Positions 45,930 through 57,419 of a stretch of 64,000 bases of DNA are shown piece by piece. Numbering within the stretch: the first letter of the stretch is position 1; each line of letters begins with the position of its first letter. Origin of the DNA: Manis javanica (Eukaryota > Chordata > Mammalia > Pholidota > Manidae); NCBI RefSeq assembly GCF_040802235.1, contig NC_133157.1, positions 36,422,501-36,486,500 on the forward strand, in the 5' to 3' direction. A program made the position numbers and the translations under genes. Below the pieces are notes generated by a model. That model worked only from the letters and a program-made list of their open reading frames with translations. It was not told where the DNA came from and did not search any database.

Positions 45930-46400
45930 TCCACAGGGATCCGGACGATGCTGCGGTTGTGGCTGCGTCCACCCCACCGTCTCCTGGACTTGCCATAAGA
46001 AGGAGGAGGGAGATGTCTAGGCTGGCATGTGCATACAGTGAGACAACGAATTTGACTGGATCTGTACTGTTGGAACTCAACCAGGAGTTGGGAGGGGTAC
46101 AAGTTGTAGCACCCCAAAATCTCATGACTATAGACTATCTATGGTTAAAAGAACATATGGGATGTGAACAGATCCCAGAAATGGGCTGCTTTAATTTGTC
46201 TGATGGTTCAAGTACAGTTGGACAATATCCATCATATCATAGATAAATTTTCACAAATGCCTAGGGTGCCTAAATGGTTTTCTTGGCTTCACTGGAGATG
46301 GCTGGTAATTATAGATTTGCTTTGTTTATGTCACCGTATTCCTATTATGTTAATATGTGTGTGCAAATTAGTTAGTAGTTTAAAACCTATACATACTTAA
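45930..46400 (+). pseudogene. Retroviral TM envelope remnant, copy 2
   Basis: One frame (45959-46246) reads a hydrophobic fusion-peptide-like start ('STPPSPGLAI'), 'LLELNQELG' heptads and a C-x7-C loop in 'GCEQIPEMGCFNLSD'. A small deletion near 46200 shifts the frame relative to copy 1. The second helix, tryptophan-rich segment and membrane anchor lie in the next frame, ending at 46400. It is non-functional. Confidence 0.72.
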
Positions 46401-47336
46401 GGTACTATACAAGAAGATATGTCAAAGAAATAATCAATCCTCCCAAGTTTCCTTCATATGCTACATCTATAGCTTTTCTTCTTCCTTCCTAATTACAAAC
46501 CTTAAATAGAATTCGTGCCTCATATCGAATTTACCGAGTATCATAATTCCTCCAGGTGGTAAAGATACCTCGAGACAAGTGCTGGGCATAGAAGCCACAG
46601 GGCATAAATCTGCAAAGAAGTTAAAAGCTAACCTTTGCAAACAATATGGCTTCTCTCTCACTTACCAACTTTACATTTCCCTGTATGGCCCCGGAAGATG
46701 ACTGGTTAGCCAGAGACGGGTAAGATTCCTCAAGGGAGGAACAACCTAAGACAGGCACAGTCGCAGGGGGGCCATCAGGTGAGAATTTGGGGATCAACAG
46801 AGGTGAGGCTCAGAACCTCACCCCCCCTGCTTTGAGAGAAATCTTCTGCATCCGTGGATGTCTTGCTGCCCTTGTCTAGCCTGGATTAATACTTAGTCCA
46901 TAGGCACACACCTGATCATCTGATCATCTACATTTGCCTTCTTACAGCACTAAACTATGTTTTCTACCTTTATCTTGCATCTACCTACCACTTCAGCATT
47001 TTATTAAAAATAAAAATAATAATAATAATAGGAGAAATGTGGGATCAACATATAAATCAAGTACAAAAATCAAATGAATATTCATATTTGACCTGATGGT
47101 TTATAGGTCATATTGCATGATCAAAACCGAAAGTTTCTGTGACGACTGCCCTTGTACTGTTCACCATGTAAGAATTTATTCACTCTGTAAGAATTCGTTC
47201 ACCATGTAAGAACTTGTTCGTTATGCTTCAGAAGATTGGAGACTGACGAGAATTAGGCTTGAGATGGATTAATGATTGTACATTGAGCATTGACCCCCCT
47301 ATACTGAATTTTATTGTTGTTAACAACCATTTGATC

Positions 47337-47342
47337 AATAAA
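47337..47342 (+). terminator. AATAAA poly(A) signal used by the composite transcript
   Basis: The hexamer lies about 19 bp before the A30 tail that ends the L1-J block. Its spacing is normal for cleavage and polyadenylation. Confidence 0.8.
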
Positions 47343-47356
47343 TATGAGAGATGCCC

Positions 47357-47385
<29 letters not shown>

Positions 47386-47392
<7 letters not shown>

Positions 47393-47402
47393 TAAGTTTT
47401 AG
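47386..47402 (+). repeat. Target-site duplication, right copy (L1-J block)
   Basis: Its 17 bp are identical to 38610-38626 and lie directly after the terminal poly(A). The first A residues cannot be separated from the tail. Confidence 0.92.
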
Positions 47403-47411
47403 AGTAAGAAA

Positions 47412-47640
47412 AATCAGGGTTCAAGCCCCAGTTCTGCTTCTCATCAGCTGTGTATCCCTTGGAAAAGTTAACACCTCTGAACCTCAGGTAACCAACCTGT
47501 AAAATGGGAATATAGCAACTACCTCATGGGGCTACTGTAAAGATTAATAAGATAATGCATGTAAAGTACTTGAACAATCCTAATACATGGTATTAGCATT
47601 TCAATAAATGTTAGCTCTACAAATATTTTAATAGTGGATA
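47412..47640 (+). mobile_element. MIR SINE (ancient)
   Basis: The order 'agccccagttctgcttctca', 'aacacctctgaacctcaggt', 'ctgtaaaatgggaatatagc', 'gataatgcatgtaaagtact' and 'caataaatgttagctct' is that of a nearly complete MIR. Confidence 0.88.
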
Positions 47641-49680
47641 TTTCTAATGATAGGTTACAGGCAATTTTTGCTTTTACTTTTTACATATCAAGTTTTCAAA
47701 GTAACTATATTATGACATATTCTTACAATGTAATTCTTTAAATTCCTCAGATGAATATACACTAAAACAAATAAACTTAACTACATAAATTAGTAAAATG
47801 ACCACATATAGAAAATAATTATTTCAAGTGACTTTAGAACTCAGTATTCTGTATTTGTGGACTTTGTTCTAAGAACATAGGGAACTGCAAAGATTTTAGA
47901 TTTTACTGTTTCTTGTTAGCAGTAATATCAGTATTACTATTTTAAACCATTTATGTATATGTTCAACATAACAAGTAATTATATTTATATTGTAAGGAAC
48001 CAGATATTTTTATGTAAGAAAAAAGACAAATACAATATTAAAAGGTAAAATAAAAAACCTCTAATTCTTAAATCTAAATTGTAAAATTTAATATGAACTT
48101 GTGATTTTTTAAGTATTTATTTGTAGTAGCAAGAACAGCATCAACAAGCATCCCTAGCACCCAGATTTTTAGCTCTCAATATCATTTCTGCATTAATTCT
48201 TAGAGAAATGGCTGTTTTCAGATGTGCAGAATTCATGTGAACCTGCGCTATTTGTTGTGTATGAAAGCAATAAATCTTTCAAAGATTTATATAGATCATG
48301 TTAAAAAGCTCCCAACTTGAAATGGCTCCCACTGATCAAACAACTTGTGCATCAAAAATGACTATAATATTTTAACACTTCTGTATGGTAACAGTTGGTA
48401 ACTACACTTATTGTGGTGAGCATTTCATAATGTATGTATGTGACTGTATACCTGAAACCAATAAAATATTGTGTATCAACTACAATTTTAAAAAAAAGAA
48501 TGACTATTGTTTTGAATACAATGGCAAATTCACAAGTCCATGATGATACCAAAGAAAAGATCCTTTAGCATACTCCAAAAACTCCACACACACACAAATA
48601 TAACCTGCTACCATTAGAGAAGACCGATATACCAACTGTTTACTTTGAAATGGGTAATTAAAAGAATTGCATTCATCTTGCCTGTCCAGTAGGAACTACA
48701 CTTCAGAGTAAGCCTGCTGGTAAGGGAAAGCTCTTCTTTATAGAAAAATGGCATATTATAAACATAAGTATGACAGAAATAGCATGATGATACAATTTCA
48801 CACCTGATTAAACAACTGACTCATGTAAGTGTCATCAATGGATGCTTAACTATTAGGTAAAGGTTAAGGGGAAATTTTATAATAAACAATCAGGCTGACA
48901 ACCATCTGAACACAACCAGAATCACTAAAAACGGGACATAATTATAAGATGCAAAAAGAATACAAAGCAACACCTATATGTTGCTGCTCCCACCACCAAA
49001 AAAATATAAAAGAAGCATTTAATCATTCATTTATAAGAAATAGAAGAACAAGGGAAAAGACAACACAAGAGCGCACAAACAAATCATGAATGTGGGATAC
49101 CTACAGGACAAACAGCCTGGTGTCTCCAATTAATCAATGATATGGAAGGGGGTTCATTATCATATAATGAAAGCCTACAGACATGAAAAGCAAGTGAATG
49201 GTTAAGTATAGACCTTATCTGAATTGTGAGTAGAACAAGTCACCTGTAGAATGACACTTTAAAGGCAATATAAGAGAAATTTTTAACATGGATGGCATTA
49301 GATCAAGGAATTACTAATAATCATTACATGTGATAATGGCATGGTGATCATGTTTTTAAAAGAAAGCCCTAACAGTTAAAGATGCATAATAACACATTTA
49401 CAGGAATGTTTGAGATTTGGTTTAAAATAGTTCAGGTACTTCCCCACTTCCCAAAAAATGCAGAAAAGAGTTGAAAAGAGAAATCAATAACAAAAACATC
49501 TTTGTGAAAACTGGAATGTTGGCACATGGGAGTTCATTACACTTGCTTCTCTACTCTGGTATGTTTTGAAATTCCCATAAATGAAATACCTAAAACGCAG
49601 GTCCTTAAGACATTTAAAGCACACAGACACCAACCAATAAGTGGTCTTAATTGGATCTAGGACTGAACAAATCATCCTGT
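47641..49680. other. Gene-free sequence with one L1 tail
   Basis: 48365-48500 is an L1MA-type 3' end ('tgactgtatacctgaaacca', 'caactacaattttaaaaaaa') flanked by 'aatgactat' repeats at about 48357 and 48500. Nothing else is recognisable. Confidence 0.5.
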
Positions 49681-49689
49681 ATAATAAAG

Positions 49690-50470
49690 ATTTGGCGGGC
49701 CTTTGTCGGTGGTTCCCAGGAAGTATCCTCTAAATCCTTGGAATTACCCAAGAGACAAGAGTATCTGTTTTTCATGACCAGCCCCTCAGACCCTATATGA
49801 TAGTTAATGCTAAAGAGGTGATTCACGTGGGTCCCTAGGTAACTTATGCTGATAAAATGATTTAGGACAGAGGCTTGCCACAGCAGAAAAGACCAATCGT
49901 GATTATAGAGTGCTGGGGCTTTAAACCATGTAATATGCTCCACCTTCAGGCAGGAGAGCAGAGCTGGAAATCAAACCCAACCTTGCGGCCAATGATTCAG
50001 TGAATCATGGCTATGTAAGGTTAAGCCCAATAAAATCAAATATCCCCTGGTTAGTAATACTGGGCATACTGTAACACAACAATGTGCCAGGAGGGCAACA
50101 CATCCAGACTCCATGGGGAGAGGACACATGCTTCCAGTCTGGGACTCTCTAGGACTTCACCTGGTGCATTTCTTTTTCTGGCTGGTCTTCATTTGTATCC
50201 TTTTTTGCCCTAATAAAACTGTTGTCTTATATATAGCATTTAGGAGTTCTGTGAGTGACTCTAGAAAATTTTGAATCTGAGGGCAGGGGTGGAATGATCA
50301 AATTGGTATCCAGTTGTTTCAGACATGCAGGTGGCCTGGGAACCCTCCAGCTTGTAGCTTATGTCTGAAGTGAGGGCAGTCTTCTGAATGATGTGCCCTT
50401 AACCTGTGTCAATTGGCCTAATTCTGGGTGGTATCAGAACTGCATTGTGAATCTGTAAAAGATATTTAGG
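49690..50470 (+). mobile_element. Probable ERVL-type solo LTR
   Basis: The 3' part has the layout of class III LTRs: 'gccctaataaaactgttgtc' (poly(A) signal), 'gagttctgtgagtgactcta', 'ggcctgggaaccctcca', 'ctgaagtgagggcagtcttc' and 'tgcccttaacctgtgtc'. The family and exact ends are uncertain. No internal viral sequence is seen. Confidence 0.6.
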
Positions 50471-53400
50471 GGGCAAGTCAGGAAATCTGAGTACGTACTG
50501 GTATAATATGATATTAAGGAACTACTGTTGATGGTTGGGTATAACAGTATTGTTTATGAAGGAAAATGTCCTGATTTTTTTAAAAGATATATGTAATTAA
50601 GTATTCTAGTGTGAAGTCTATAATTTTTTAAAATATTTCAGGAAAAAAAAATCAGATTGCAAATGTTATTAAACCTTGTCCAAAGGATACCCAAGAGATT
50701 GTACACAACTACTAAAACCACTGTCAAAGACTATAGTAAGAAGACACAGAAATATATAAATAGAATTCTACAGTAAAAAGGCATGTTATCTGGTTTCTAG
50801 TGTCTTCCCCAATGGACAAGTTAGCTAAATAATTACTTCTTTGCTCCTTCTTTAAAGCGGCTTCCCAATCAAATTTTGTTCACATGAAAATCTATCCCTG
50901 CCTGGTCATGGCAAAAGACAATTTCTCAAGCTTCATGTCTCATTTCCTCAACATTTATTTAATGTGTACCTACTACTGCTTGGTACTTCTCTAAGTGGCA
51001 GCAGTAACAGGACAAAATCCCTCATTAGAAATAATTCTAATGGAGAGAGACAAACATTAAGCATAAAGGAATAAATAAAAGTTACTGAGAATTCCTGGGT
51101 AAAATGCAGTACATTAGCTTTAGAAAAATAAAATACTAGCTGATGGTGAAAAAGAAATACACAACAGAGAAAATCAAATGCTCAAAGATTTACACATATA
51201 TTGCTTAGAGATTAAGGGTCTAATAGTGGACAGGAGGAGCCAAACAAGTCCAGGGAACTGGGCAGAATTTAAAAAACAAAGTAAGACAGAAAAACTATAT
51301 ACTCCCTCACATATATTCTAATTGAATCTGAAATGTTCATCATAACTTCAGATGTAATTTCTCCAATATTGAGAATAAAAGTTACTTCATTCTTTTAAAT
51401 GTATCTAATGGATTTTAAATACCATAAACATGTGATACTAACCCTATTAAAAAAAAGAGCTGTTAACTATAAAACTTGACATTTCTCTCTTTTACTTGAC
51501 CATGTAAATACATTCCATAGAATTTTTTCCTAATTATGTTGTAAACTTGAAAATAAAACAAAAAGTCTTCCAAATGTTTCCACTCAGCCCTTCTAATCCC
51601 CAATTCTTTATAAAACCCAACATTATAAAAGTTAGATATCAAAAATTTTTTGAAAATATTTCAGTAGAAATACTAACTACTTAAACTGAGTGGCTTGTTA
51701 TGAATTGTATCTAACACTGTCCACACAAGAAAAGTCTCTCATTGTCACACCACATTAACATTTAGTAAAATACACACCTCATTCATCAATCTGTTGGTTT
51801 CCCAATTTCAGGAAATATATGTCACCAATGTATAAGGCATAATTCAAGCTGCTTTTAAAACCATCTGGTCCTATAACACTGAAGATGACAGGAATTCAAC
51901 TCCTCATAAGTTTGCCTTCCTAATCAACCAGTATGTCAGATTAGATGGCACATTAAAGATGTATATCTTATTGTATTTGTTACAGTGGCATGCCTAGCAG
52001 GAGTTCCTAAATATGACACATACAAAGCACAAACCATAAAAGAATGAAAAATTCTATCCATTAAAATTATGAACTTTTCTCACCAAAAGATTATGAAGAG
52101 ATGAAAAGACAAGTACACATTGGGAGAGGATATTTCCAACCCATAAGTTAACAATTAGTGTACAAAATACACATATAAAGGCCTCTTAAAAAATTACTCA
52201 GAAAGAGAAACAACTCAAAATAACAGGCAAAGAATTTGAGTGTACACTTCTGAAAAAGCACAAATGGTCAATAAAGATATGAAAAGATGCTCAACTTCAG
52301 GAAATCCTAACACAACAGATTTCAAACCCACTCAGATCAGAAAAAATTTAAAAGTCTGACAATATCAAGTGTTGGGGAGGAAGTGAAGCAATCAAAACAC
52401 ACACCACAGGCTCTTGACTCAGTAACAAGATTCACAACTCCCCTGAGCCAATTCAGTGACTCAAACACTGGATGTGTTCGGTAAGCTTTAAGCAACTGAG
52501 AATGACCAATCCAGACTCTGAGAACACATCTGGTTTACTGCCAAATACAAATTCTGGCCCTTAATAAACTGGTTCCAACCTGACTCAGCAACACAAGAAA
52601 GAAAACTTTTAGGCCCTTATCCAGTTTATCCAGTTTATTAAGTACAAAGTATTTTCAGGTATTCATTTCCTCCTAGAATACTGGTGAATTTTAAGTTACT
52701 AAAATTGTAATTAACTTTATCATTAGTTATACTACTGTTTTAATAAGAACAAGTAGTTTAAATGGCATTACTTTAAATATAGTGCTTATATTTTAATTTA
52801 CTTGATAGTTATTAGAATGGCCCTGTCACCACCTAAGTGGAGCAAATGGTGTTAACAGATGCAGTATGGACATTGAAGTTGGACAAATTTGAATTCAAAT
52901 TCAGACCCTACCATTTTACAGCTATAAGCTTAGCTAAATTACTTCTCTGACCCTCAATTTCAACACCCGCATATCACAACCTGCCTATCTAATCAAACTG
53001 TCAGGAGTAACAGAGTGTTTAACAATACCTGCGTCATTAGCATAGGCCCAAAAGTTAGCACCTTTCCCTTTGTAAATCTTGCTACCCTCATCTAAAATTT
53101 TTAAAGCCTGAAATTATAACTCTCGATTCATAGGATAATACTACTCTTATCTTCAATTTCCAGTATTACAAAAAATTGTGCACTATAGGTTATAAGAGCA
53201 ATTCTTTCTCAAACTGAAAGGCTCTTTCCTGTAAGGAGTTAGAACCTGGAAAAGAGGAGAGATTTTCCCTTATCTTCCTGACATACATGCAAGGACTCCC
53301 ATGTTACATGGAAAACTAAACCCAGTTGATTTCTAAGCTGCAACTAAAGATTTTTTTGATTCTAAGAAAAAACTTATTTACTACTTTAAGGTACTGCATA

Positions 53401-54980
53401 CTAGAGAAAAACTGTCTAAAGAAAATTACCTGATTAATGATGAATTGATGATTTGTGTTTTTTGTTTTTCTTTTTTTGGTTAGTCTGTGGGAAAAATAAA
53501 TTTACACTTAATCTACATGTGATAAATCTAAAACATTTAACAATTAGAGAACAGGAAAGATTTATAATACTGGCATATATCTACACTTTGGGTTAATAAA
53601 AATACATCTGAAAGTGCTGAAAAATACTCAGAATTTTAATCACTGAATAAGTCCTGAATTTTAGTCACTGAAACTTTAGTCCTGAAATTAAACTTAAGAA
53701 ATCCTCATTTTAAGTATCTTACACGTAGTCAAAACATAAAAGGCTCACTAAGTGACAAAAGAAATATGAACTAACAACTACTGGTGAGAATTGTCTACAG
53801 ACCTAATATCATCATATCATGATACTGTTACTATCTTCTTTAAAACCAAAATGTAAATTTAAATCTTTCAGCTACACATAAAGTATGTCATGATGAAGTA
53901 ATGGCTCAAATGCTGAACAAAAGAAAATTTCAGCAAGTTTTTGTATGCCCATACTTTTTCTTCATCTTCCTTTCTAAAATAACACTTTTTCTTCCAATGA
54001 GGCCATACCAAATTAATAACTTATTTTCTGTGCAGGTATAGAGACACTCACTAGAGAAATGTTCATTTTTCTATTTCCATAATTATGACTCTTATTAATG
54101 CAACACACAATAGGCATTCAATAAACGTTCAATAAGTAACAGAAAGAATGACTAGGACGAATTAGAAACAAAAATTTATAAAATTCTACTAAAAAAAATA
54201 GGTTAATGCAGATAATATAATTCTTTCAGATTCTGGTTATTTCACATTCTTCGCTATAAAATAATACAGAAACTTTCAGTTTAACTAGTTTGGGGCATTA
54301 ACCAGAAAGATCTAGCTATCGCTAAAGACAAGTGTTCTGTTTTTCCCACCATCCCATCTGGCAAAATTCTCAAAAAAACATCATTTGCATCCCCAGACCC
54401 AAATAATAATAATTAGAACTGAGGAAAGAGAGCACTAGTAAGTGGGGTTAGAAGATATTTAGTAGTTAACTAAATTACCAAATCTGATTTTGCAACACTC
54501 CACGGTGTCTAAAAACTCTCAAAATTCTTTTCAGTTTTAATATAAAACGTATTTTTTTTGCAGAACCGTACTTTTAAAAGGCTAATCTAGAAACAAGTAC
54601 ATGTGGTGACAACACAAAGGTCAGAGATCACTGATATGGATCAAATAAATGAACTATAACCTAATGTTCCACAGAAAGATGTAGGGCTGTTTCTTAAGTC
54701 CCAGGTGGACTTATAAGTAAATCTCCACCCAAGAAACAAACAAAAGAGGCAAGATAAACGTATCTGGAGAAGACCAGGCAATATCAAAGACACCACAAAG
54801 ATCACTCACCCTAAGTCTGGTTTTCTTCCTTTCTCCCTAATCTCATAGCCTCAGGGAGAACTAAATCTGCATCTCACGTCCCCAGCTGACCCCTAAACTA
54901 CTACATCACTCACTTCTTTACTAAAACCTAGGTCCCCCTCCCTGGCATCCTATGAATCCCACCTAGCTCTCACTCCAGCC
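50471..54980. other. Gene-free sequence with ancient repeats
   Basis: Recognised within it: an L2 tail on the minus strand (about 50945-51100, 'tgtacctactactgcttggt'), an L1M ORF2 fragment on the plus strand (about 52060-52410), a MIR (about 52865-53040, 'tcagaccctaccattttaca') and an L2 3' end (about 54095-54150, 'ataggcattcaataaacgtt'). I see no exon with confidence. If the 55.3 kb promoter is real, this is likely its first intron. Confidence 0.45.
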
Positions 54981-55129
54981 TAGTATTTGTCTAATGCGCC
55001 TATCATCCAATAGTGTATTACTCCCCTTAATCCCAATTTATTTTCCCCACATCCCATCTGCTCTTCGCTCCTTCAACTCTTACCCCCTCACTCCGACCCT
55101 TCTCCCAGAAACCTCCCCAAGTCACCAAT

Positions 55130-55600
55130 CTCTGGCCAATTCTCCCATCCCCTTGCGGCAGCTCCTTTCATCCCGCGCGGCCTCCAGTCTCTTCCCCATG
55201 TTCCCTACCCCATCCTTCTCCCGGTACCGGCCCCCTCCCCCAACTCCGCCCCGCTCCCCCCTTTCCCAGAGGGAGGCCCCCCCTCACCTGAACGCTGCTG
55301 CCGCCGCCGTCCCAAAAACCGAAAGATGCTAGCGCCGGCCGGCCTCCCAGGCTTGGTCCCTGCTGAGCTCCTTACGGCACCTAGGGAGAGCGAACGCCAC
55401 CACCTCCAACTCTGCCCGCCCCGGGCCAGGCAGTCACCATAGCGGAGGGCAGTACCACAGCCGCCATCTTGAAGTCCTACTTCCCTCCTCCTTCCCCTCG
55501 CTGTTCCGCCCCCCTGGGCGTCTGACATCACAGCGCGGCGCTCCACCTTCAAGCCAATGGGAGGAGCCGACGGTGACGTGGCTCATTCCTGGTGCAGAAC
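55130..55600 (-). promoter_or_regulatory. CpG-rich housekeeping-type promoter
   Basis: This is the only strongly CpG-rich, non-repeat stretch in the window. Read on the minus strand it has TGACG-type CRE half sites (about 55575 and 55525), a CCAAT box (55554-55558 on the plus strand) and a GC box (about 55506). A YY1-type 'caagatggcggc' lies at about 55460-55471, typical of start sites of genes for basic cell functions. A splice donor follows about 175 bp downstream. Direction and role are inferred from this order. Confidence 0.75.
55288..55480 (-). other. Probable first exon of an unidentified gene
   Basis: Minus-strand sequence from the YY1-type start (about 55470) runs to 'gcgttcag|gtgagg', a near-consensus splice donor (GT at 55287-55286). 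The ATG inside the YY1 motif (55467-55465) opens only 28 codons before a stop, so the exon may be largely 5' UTR. Alternatively, coding may use another frame: the frame through '[16 protein letters not shown]' is open and arginine/serine-rich, like a mitochondrial targeting region. I cannot name the gene, and later exons would lie to the left. Confidence 0.5.
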
Positions 55601-55769
55601 TGCTACCTGGATCTTTCTCATAGGGATGGGTGAACAGTTCCGACCCATGGGAGGGCGAAAAGGGGGGGTCACTGAGAGGGTAAAGCATAGGGGTTGAAGA
55701 AGCGACCAAGGCGGGAATCCGAGCGCCTTGAATCTCGAAGGGATGCACAAAAGACCTACCAACGAGACC

Positions 55770-55900
55770 CACTTTGGGGAGTCAGGATGTCTGGCTTCTG
55801 GTCCTGGGTCAGTGACCCGGTACAAGAGCTACCGTTTCTGGGCCTCACTTTCTCCATTTACAAGTGAATGGATTGAAAGATGACCTCTAAACCTCCATTG
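55770..55900 (+). mobile_element. MIR fragment
   Basis: 'tggtcctgggtcagtgaccc' and 'ctgggcctcactttctccat' follow the MIR core. It is diverged. Confidence 0.55.
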
Positions 55901-56357
55901 AATTATGACATTCAATGGGTTTAAACCAGATAATCCAAGGCCAAACCTTTCTTTACCGCTTTCTGCCTGAAATCAGGTGCATGGAGGATTCATAACTGAG
56001 ATGAATCTTTGTTCCCAAAAGTTCCTAACTGGTGGGTGAAGCATGAACAGTTAACTCTAGGAAGTCAGAGTAATAATGGCCTAACAGGTGCATCAGTTGT
56101 TCTGGAAAAATTTACTTTTGGCTAAGGAATTAGGAAAGATTTACATCTCTACACTTTCTGGGTATATGAAGACTGTGTACACTCTCTTGTCTAATTCTCC
56201 AGCCCCATTTTCTCTCCAGAACGCCAGAGAAGAAGGGTGCAGCAGATTTAACTCACAGTGAGAGAAAGTGGGCATTCTAAAAGGCAGGGAGTTAAGGTGA
56301 GCAGAGAATAGCAAATCATCAGTTCTGGATTATTTGCCTACTTAATTCAATAGATAA

Positions 56358-56878
56358 TACTTTCTGATCTGCCATCTGTGGTGGAATTGCAGCCAAGATG
56401 CAGATTTTTGTGCAAATCCTTAAAGGGACAGCCACTCTCAAGGTTGAACCCTGGGATACAGTAGAAAATGTAAAGGCCAAGATCCAGGATAAGGAAGGAA
56501 TTCCTACTGATGAGCAGAGTAATGTTTACTGGCAAGCAGCTGGAAGATGGCTGTACTTTGTCTGACTACAACATTCAAAAGGAGTCTGTTCTTCACCTTG
56601 TGTTGAGATTTTGTGGTGATGCTAAGAAAGAAGTCTCACACCACTCCCAAGAGAATAAGCATAGAAGAAAGAAAGTTAAGCTGTTTTGAAATACTATAAG
56701 GTGGGTGAGAATGGCAAAATCAGTCACCTTTACCTGGAGTGCCCTCCAGATGAATGTGGTACTGGAGTTTTTATGGCCAGCCACAGACATTATTGTGGCA
56801 AATGTTGTCTGACCTATTACTTCAACAGACTGGAAAACAAATACTTGTATATGGGTTAATAAAACATGAACTAACATT
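56358..56878 (+). pseudogene. RPS27A: RPS27A (ubiquitin-eS31 fusion) processed pseudogene
   Basis: The real gene encodes ubiquitin fused to ribosomal protein eS31. Here an intronless copy begins with the parental 5' UTR ('gatctgccatctgtggtgga'). The ATG is at 56398, opening '[18 protein letters not shown]'. The ubiquitin half continues to 'LHLVLRF' near 56612, with a one-base type frameshift near 56520. The eS31 half then follows with its lysine-rich start and zinc-binding cysteines ('HYCGKCCL', about 56790). It ends in the parental 3' UTR ('aacatgaactaacattta'). Substitutions in the ubiquitin core, the frameshift and stops make it dead. The natural poly(A) is absent, and L1 sequence follows at once. 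Confidence 0.92.
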
Positions 56879-56955
56879 TAGGACAAAAAATATGTTGTAT
56901 ACTTGAAACCAATATTGTATATCAACTATACTTGAATTAAAAAATAAAAGACATA
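56879..56955 (+). mobile_element. L1 3' end fused to the RPS27A pseudogene
   Basis: 'atgttgtatacttgaaacca' and 'caactatacttgaattaaaa' are an old-type L1 3' end of about 70 bp. It joins the RPS27A 3' UTR with only 'ggacaaaaaat' between and no poly(A) run. Confidence 0.75.
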
Positions 56956-57419
56956 ATGGGCAGCCACAAAGGTTCGTAAGAGAGCATCTAGCTGAGCACA
57001 GATTTTCATCAAGAGAATTAAAAATGATAGCAGTGAATAAAATGGATTGGAGACTACATGGTAGATTTCTGCATTGAGTAAAAAAATCTCACACCTGAGC
57101 TAAAGCAGAGATAGTGGGAATGGAGACTAGGGGGTAAACTGGAGTATGATTTAAGAGACTGATTTAAGATTTAGATACCTGCTCTCTGGAAGGAGAAACG
57201 AAGAAAGAGCCCGGTTTGGGGGCGGCGGGTCTCTTATTAACAGAAACAAAAACTTTACTGAAGTGCTAAGAGAAATGAGTTCAGCTGACCAAACTGAGAT
57301 TAAGATGATGGCATGTTTTCTAGAGAGATGTTCAGGAAGGAATATAAGCTTGGAAATCAGGAAAAACATAAGGAGTACACATTTGTAGTATATTGATATT
57401 CCTTGAACAAATAAACTTT

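Larger units (their letters stand above)
45557..47360 (+). other. Extra 3' sequence carried by the L1-J insertion (probable 3' transduction)
   Basis: After the L1 tail comes about 150 bp of non-L1 sequence, an A18 run (45704-45721) and then env-TM copy 2. The block ends in a pure A30 tail and the right copy of the 17 bp target duplication. The simplest reading is that the source L1 transcript ran past its weak poly(A) site and ended at the strong AATAAA of a downstream retroviral copy. Confidence 0.75.
45722..47360 (+). mobile_element. Env-TM retrocopy, copy 2
   Basis: It matches copy 1 (24966-26496) from about 45819 onward and extends about 95 bp further 5'. The order is 5' segment, TM remnant (45930-46400), an untranslated region, a purine stretch, and an LTR U3-R from TGTGG at 47038. 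It ends just after AATAAA (47337-47342) and 'gagatgccctct'. It has no U5, surface subunit, gag or pol. It is processed-RNA-like, now inside the L1-J block. Confidence 0.78.

Noticed and set aside
45784-46020. 78-codon frame in env-TM copy 2 with cysteine/arginine-rich content, at first resembling a Rec/Rem-like accessory protein
   Set aside because: The same DNA in another frame reads as the fusion-peptide start of TM and continues in the TM frame. Copy 1 does not keep the cysteine-rich frame, so it is a shadow frame.
54994-55332. 112-codon plus-strand frame, proline/serine-rich
   Set aside because: Low-complexity, C-rich sequence beside the CpG island, with no recognisable domain and no splice or promoter signal in that direction.
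55205-55552. 115-codon minus-strand frame across the CpG-rich promoter
   Set aside because: It begins upstream of the likely transcription start and reads past the splice donor. Only the part within the first exon could be coding, so no protein is claimed.
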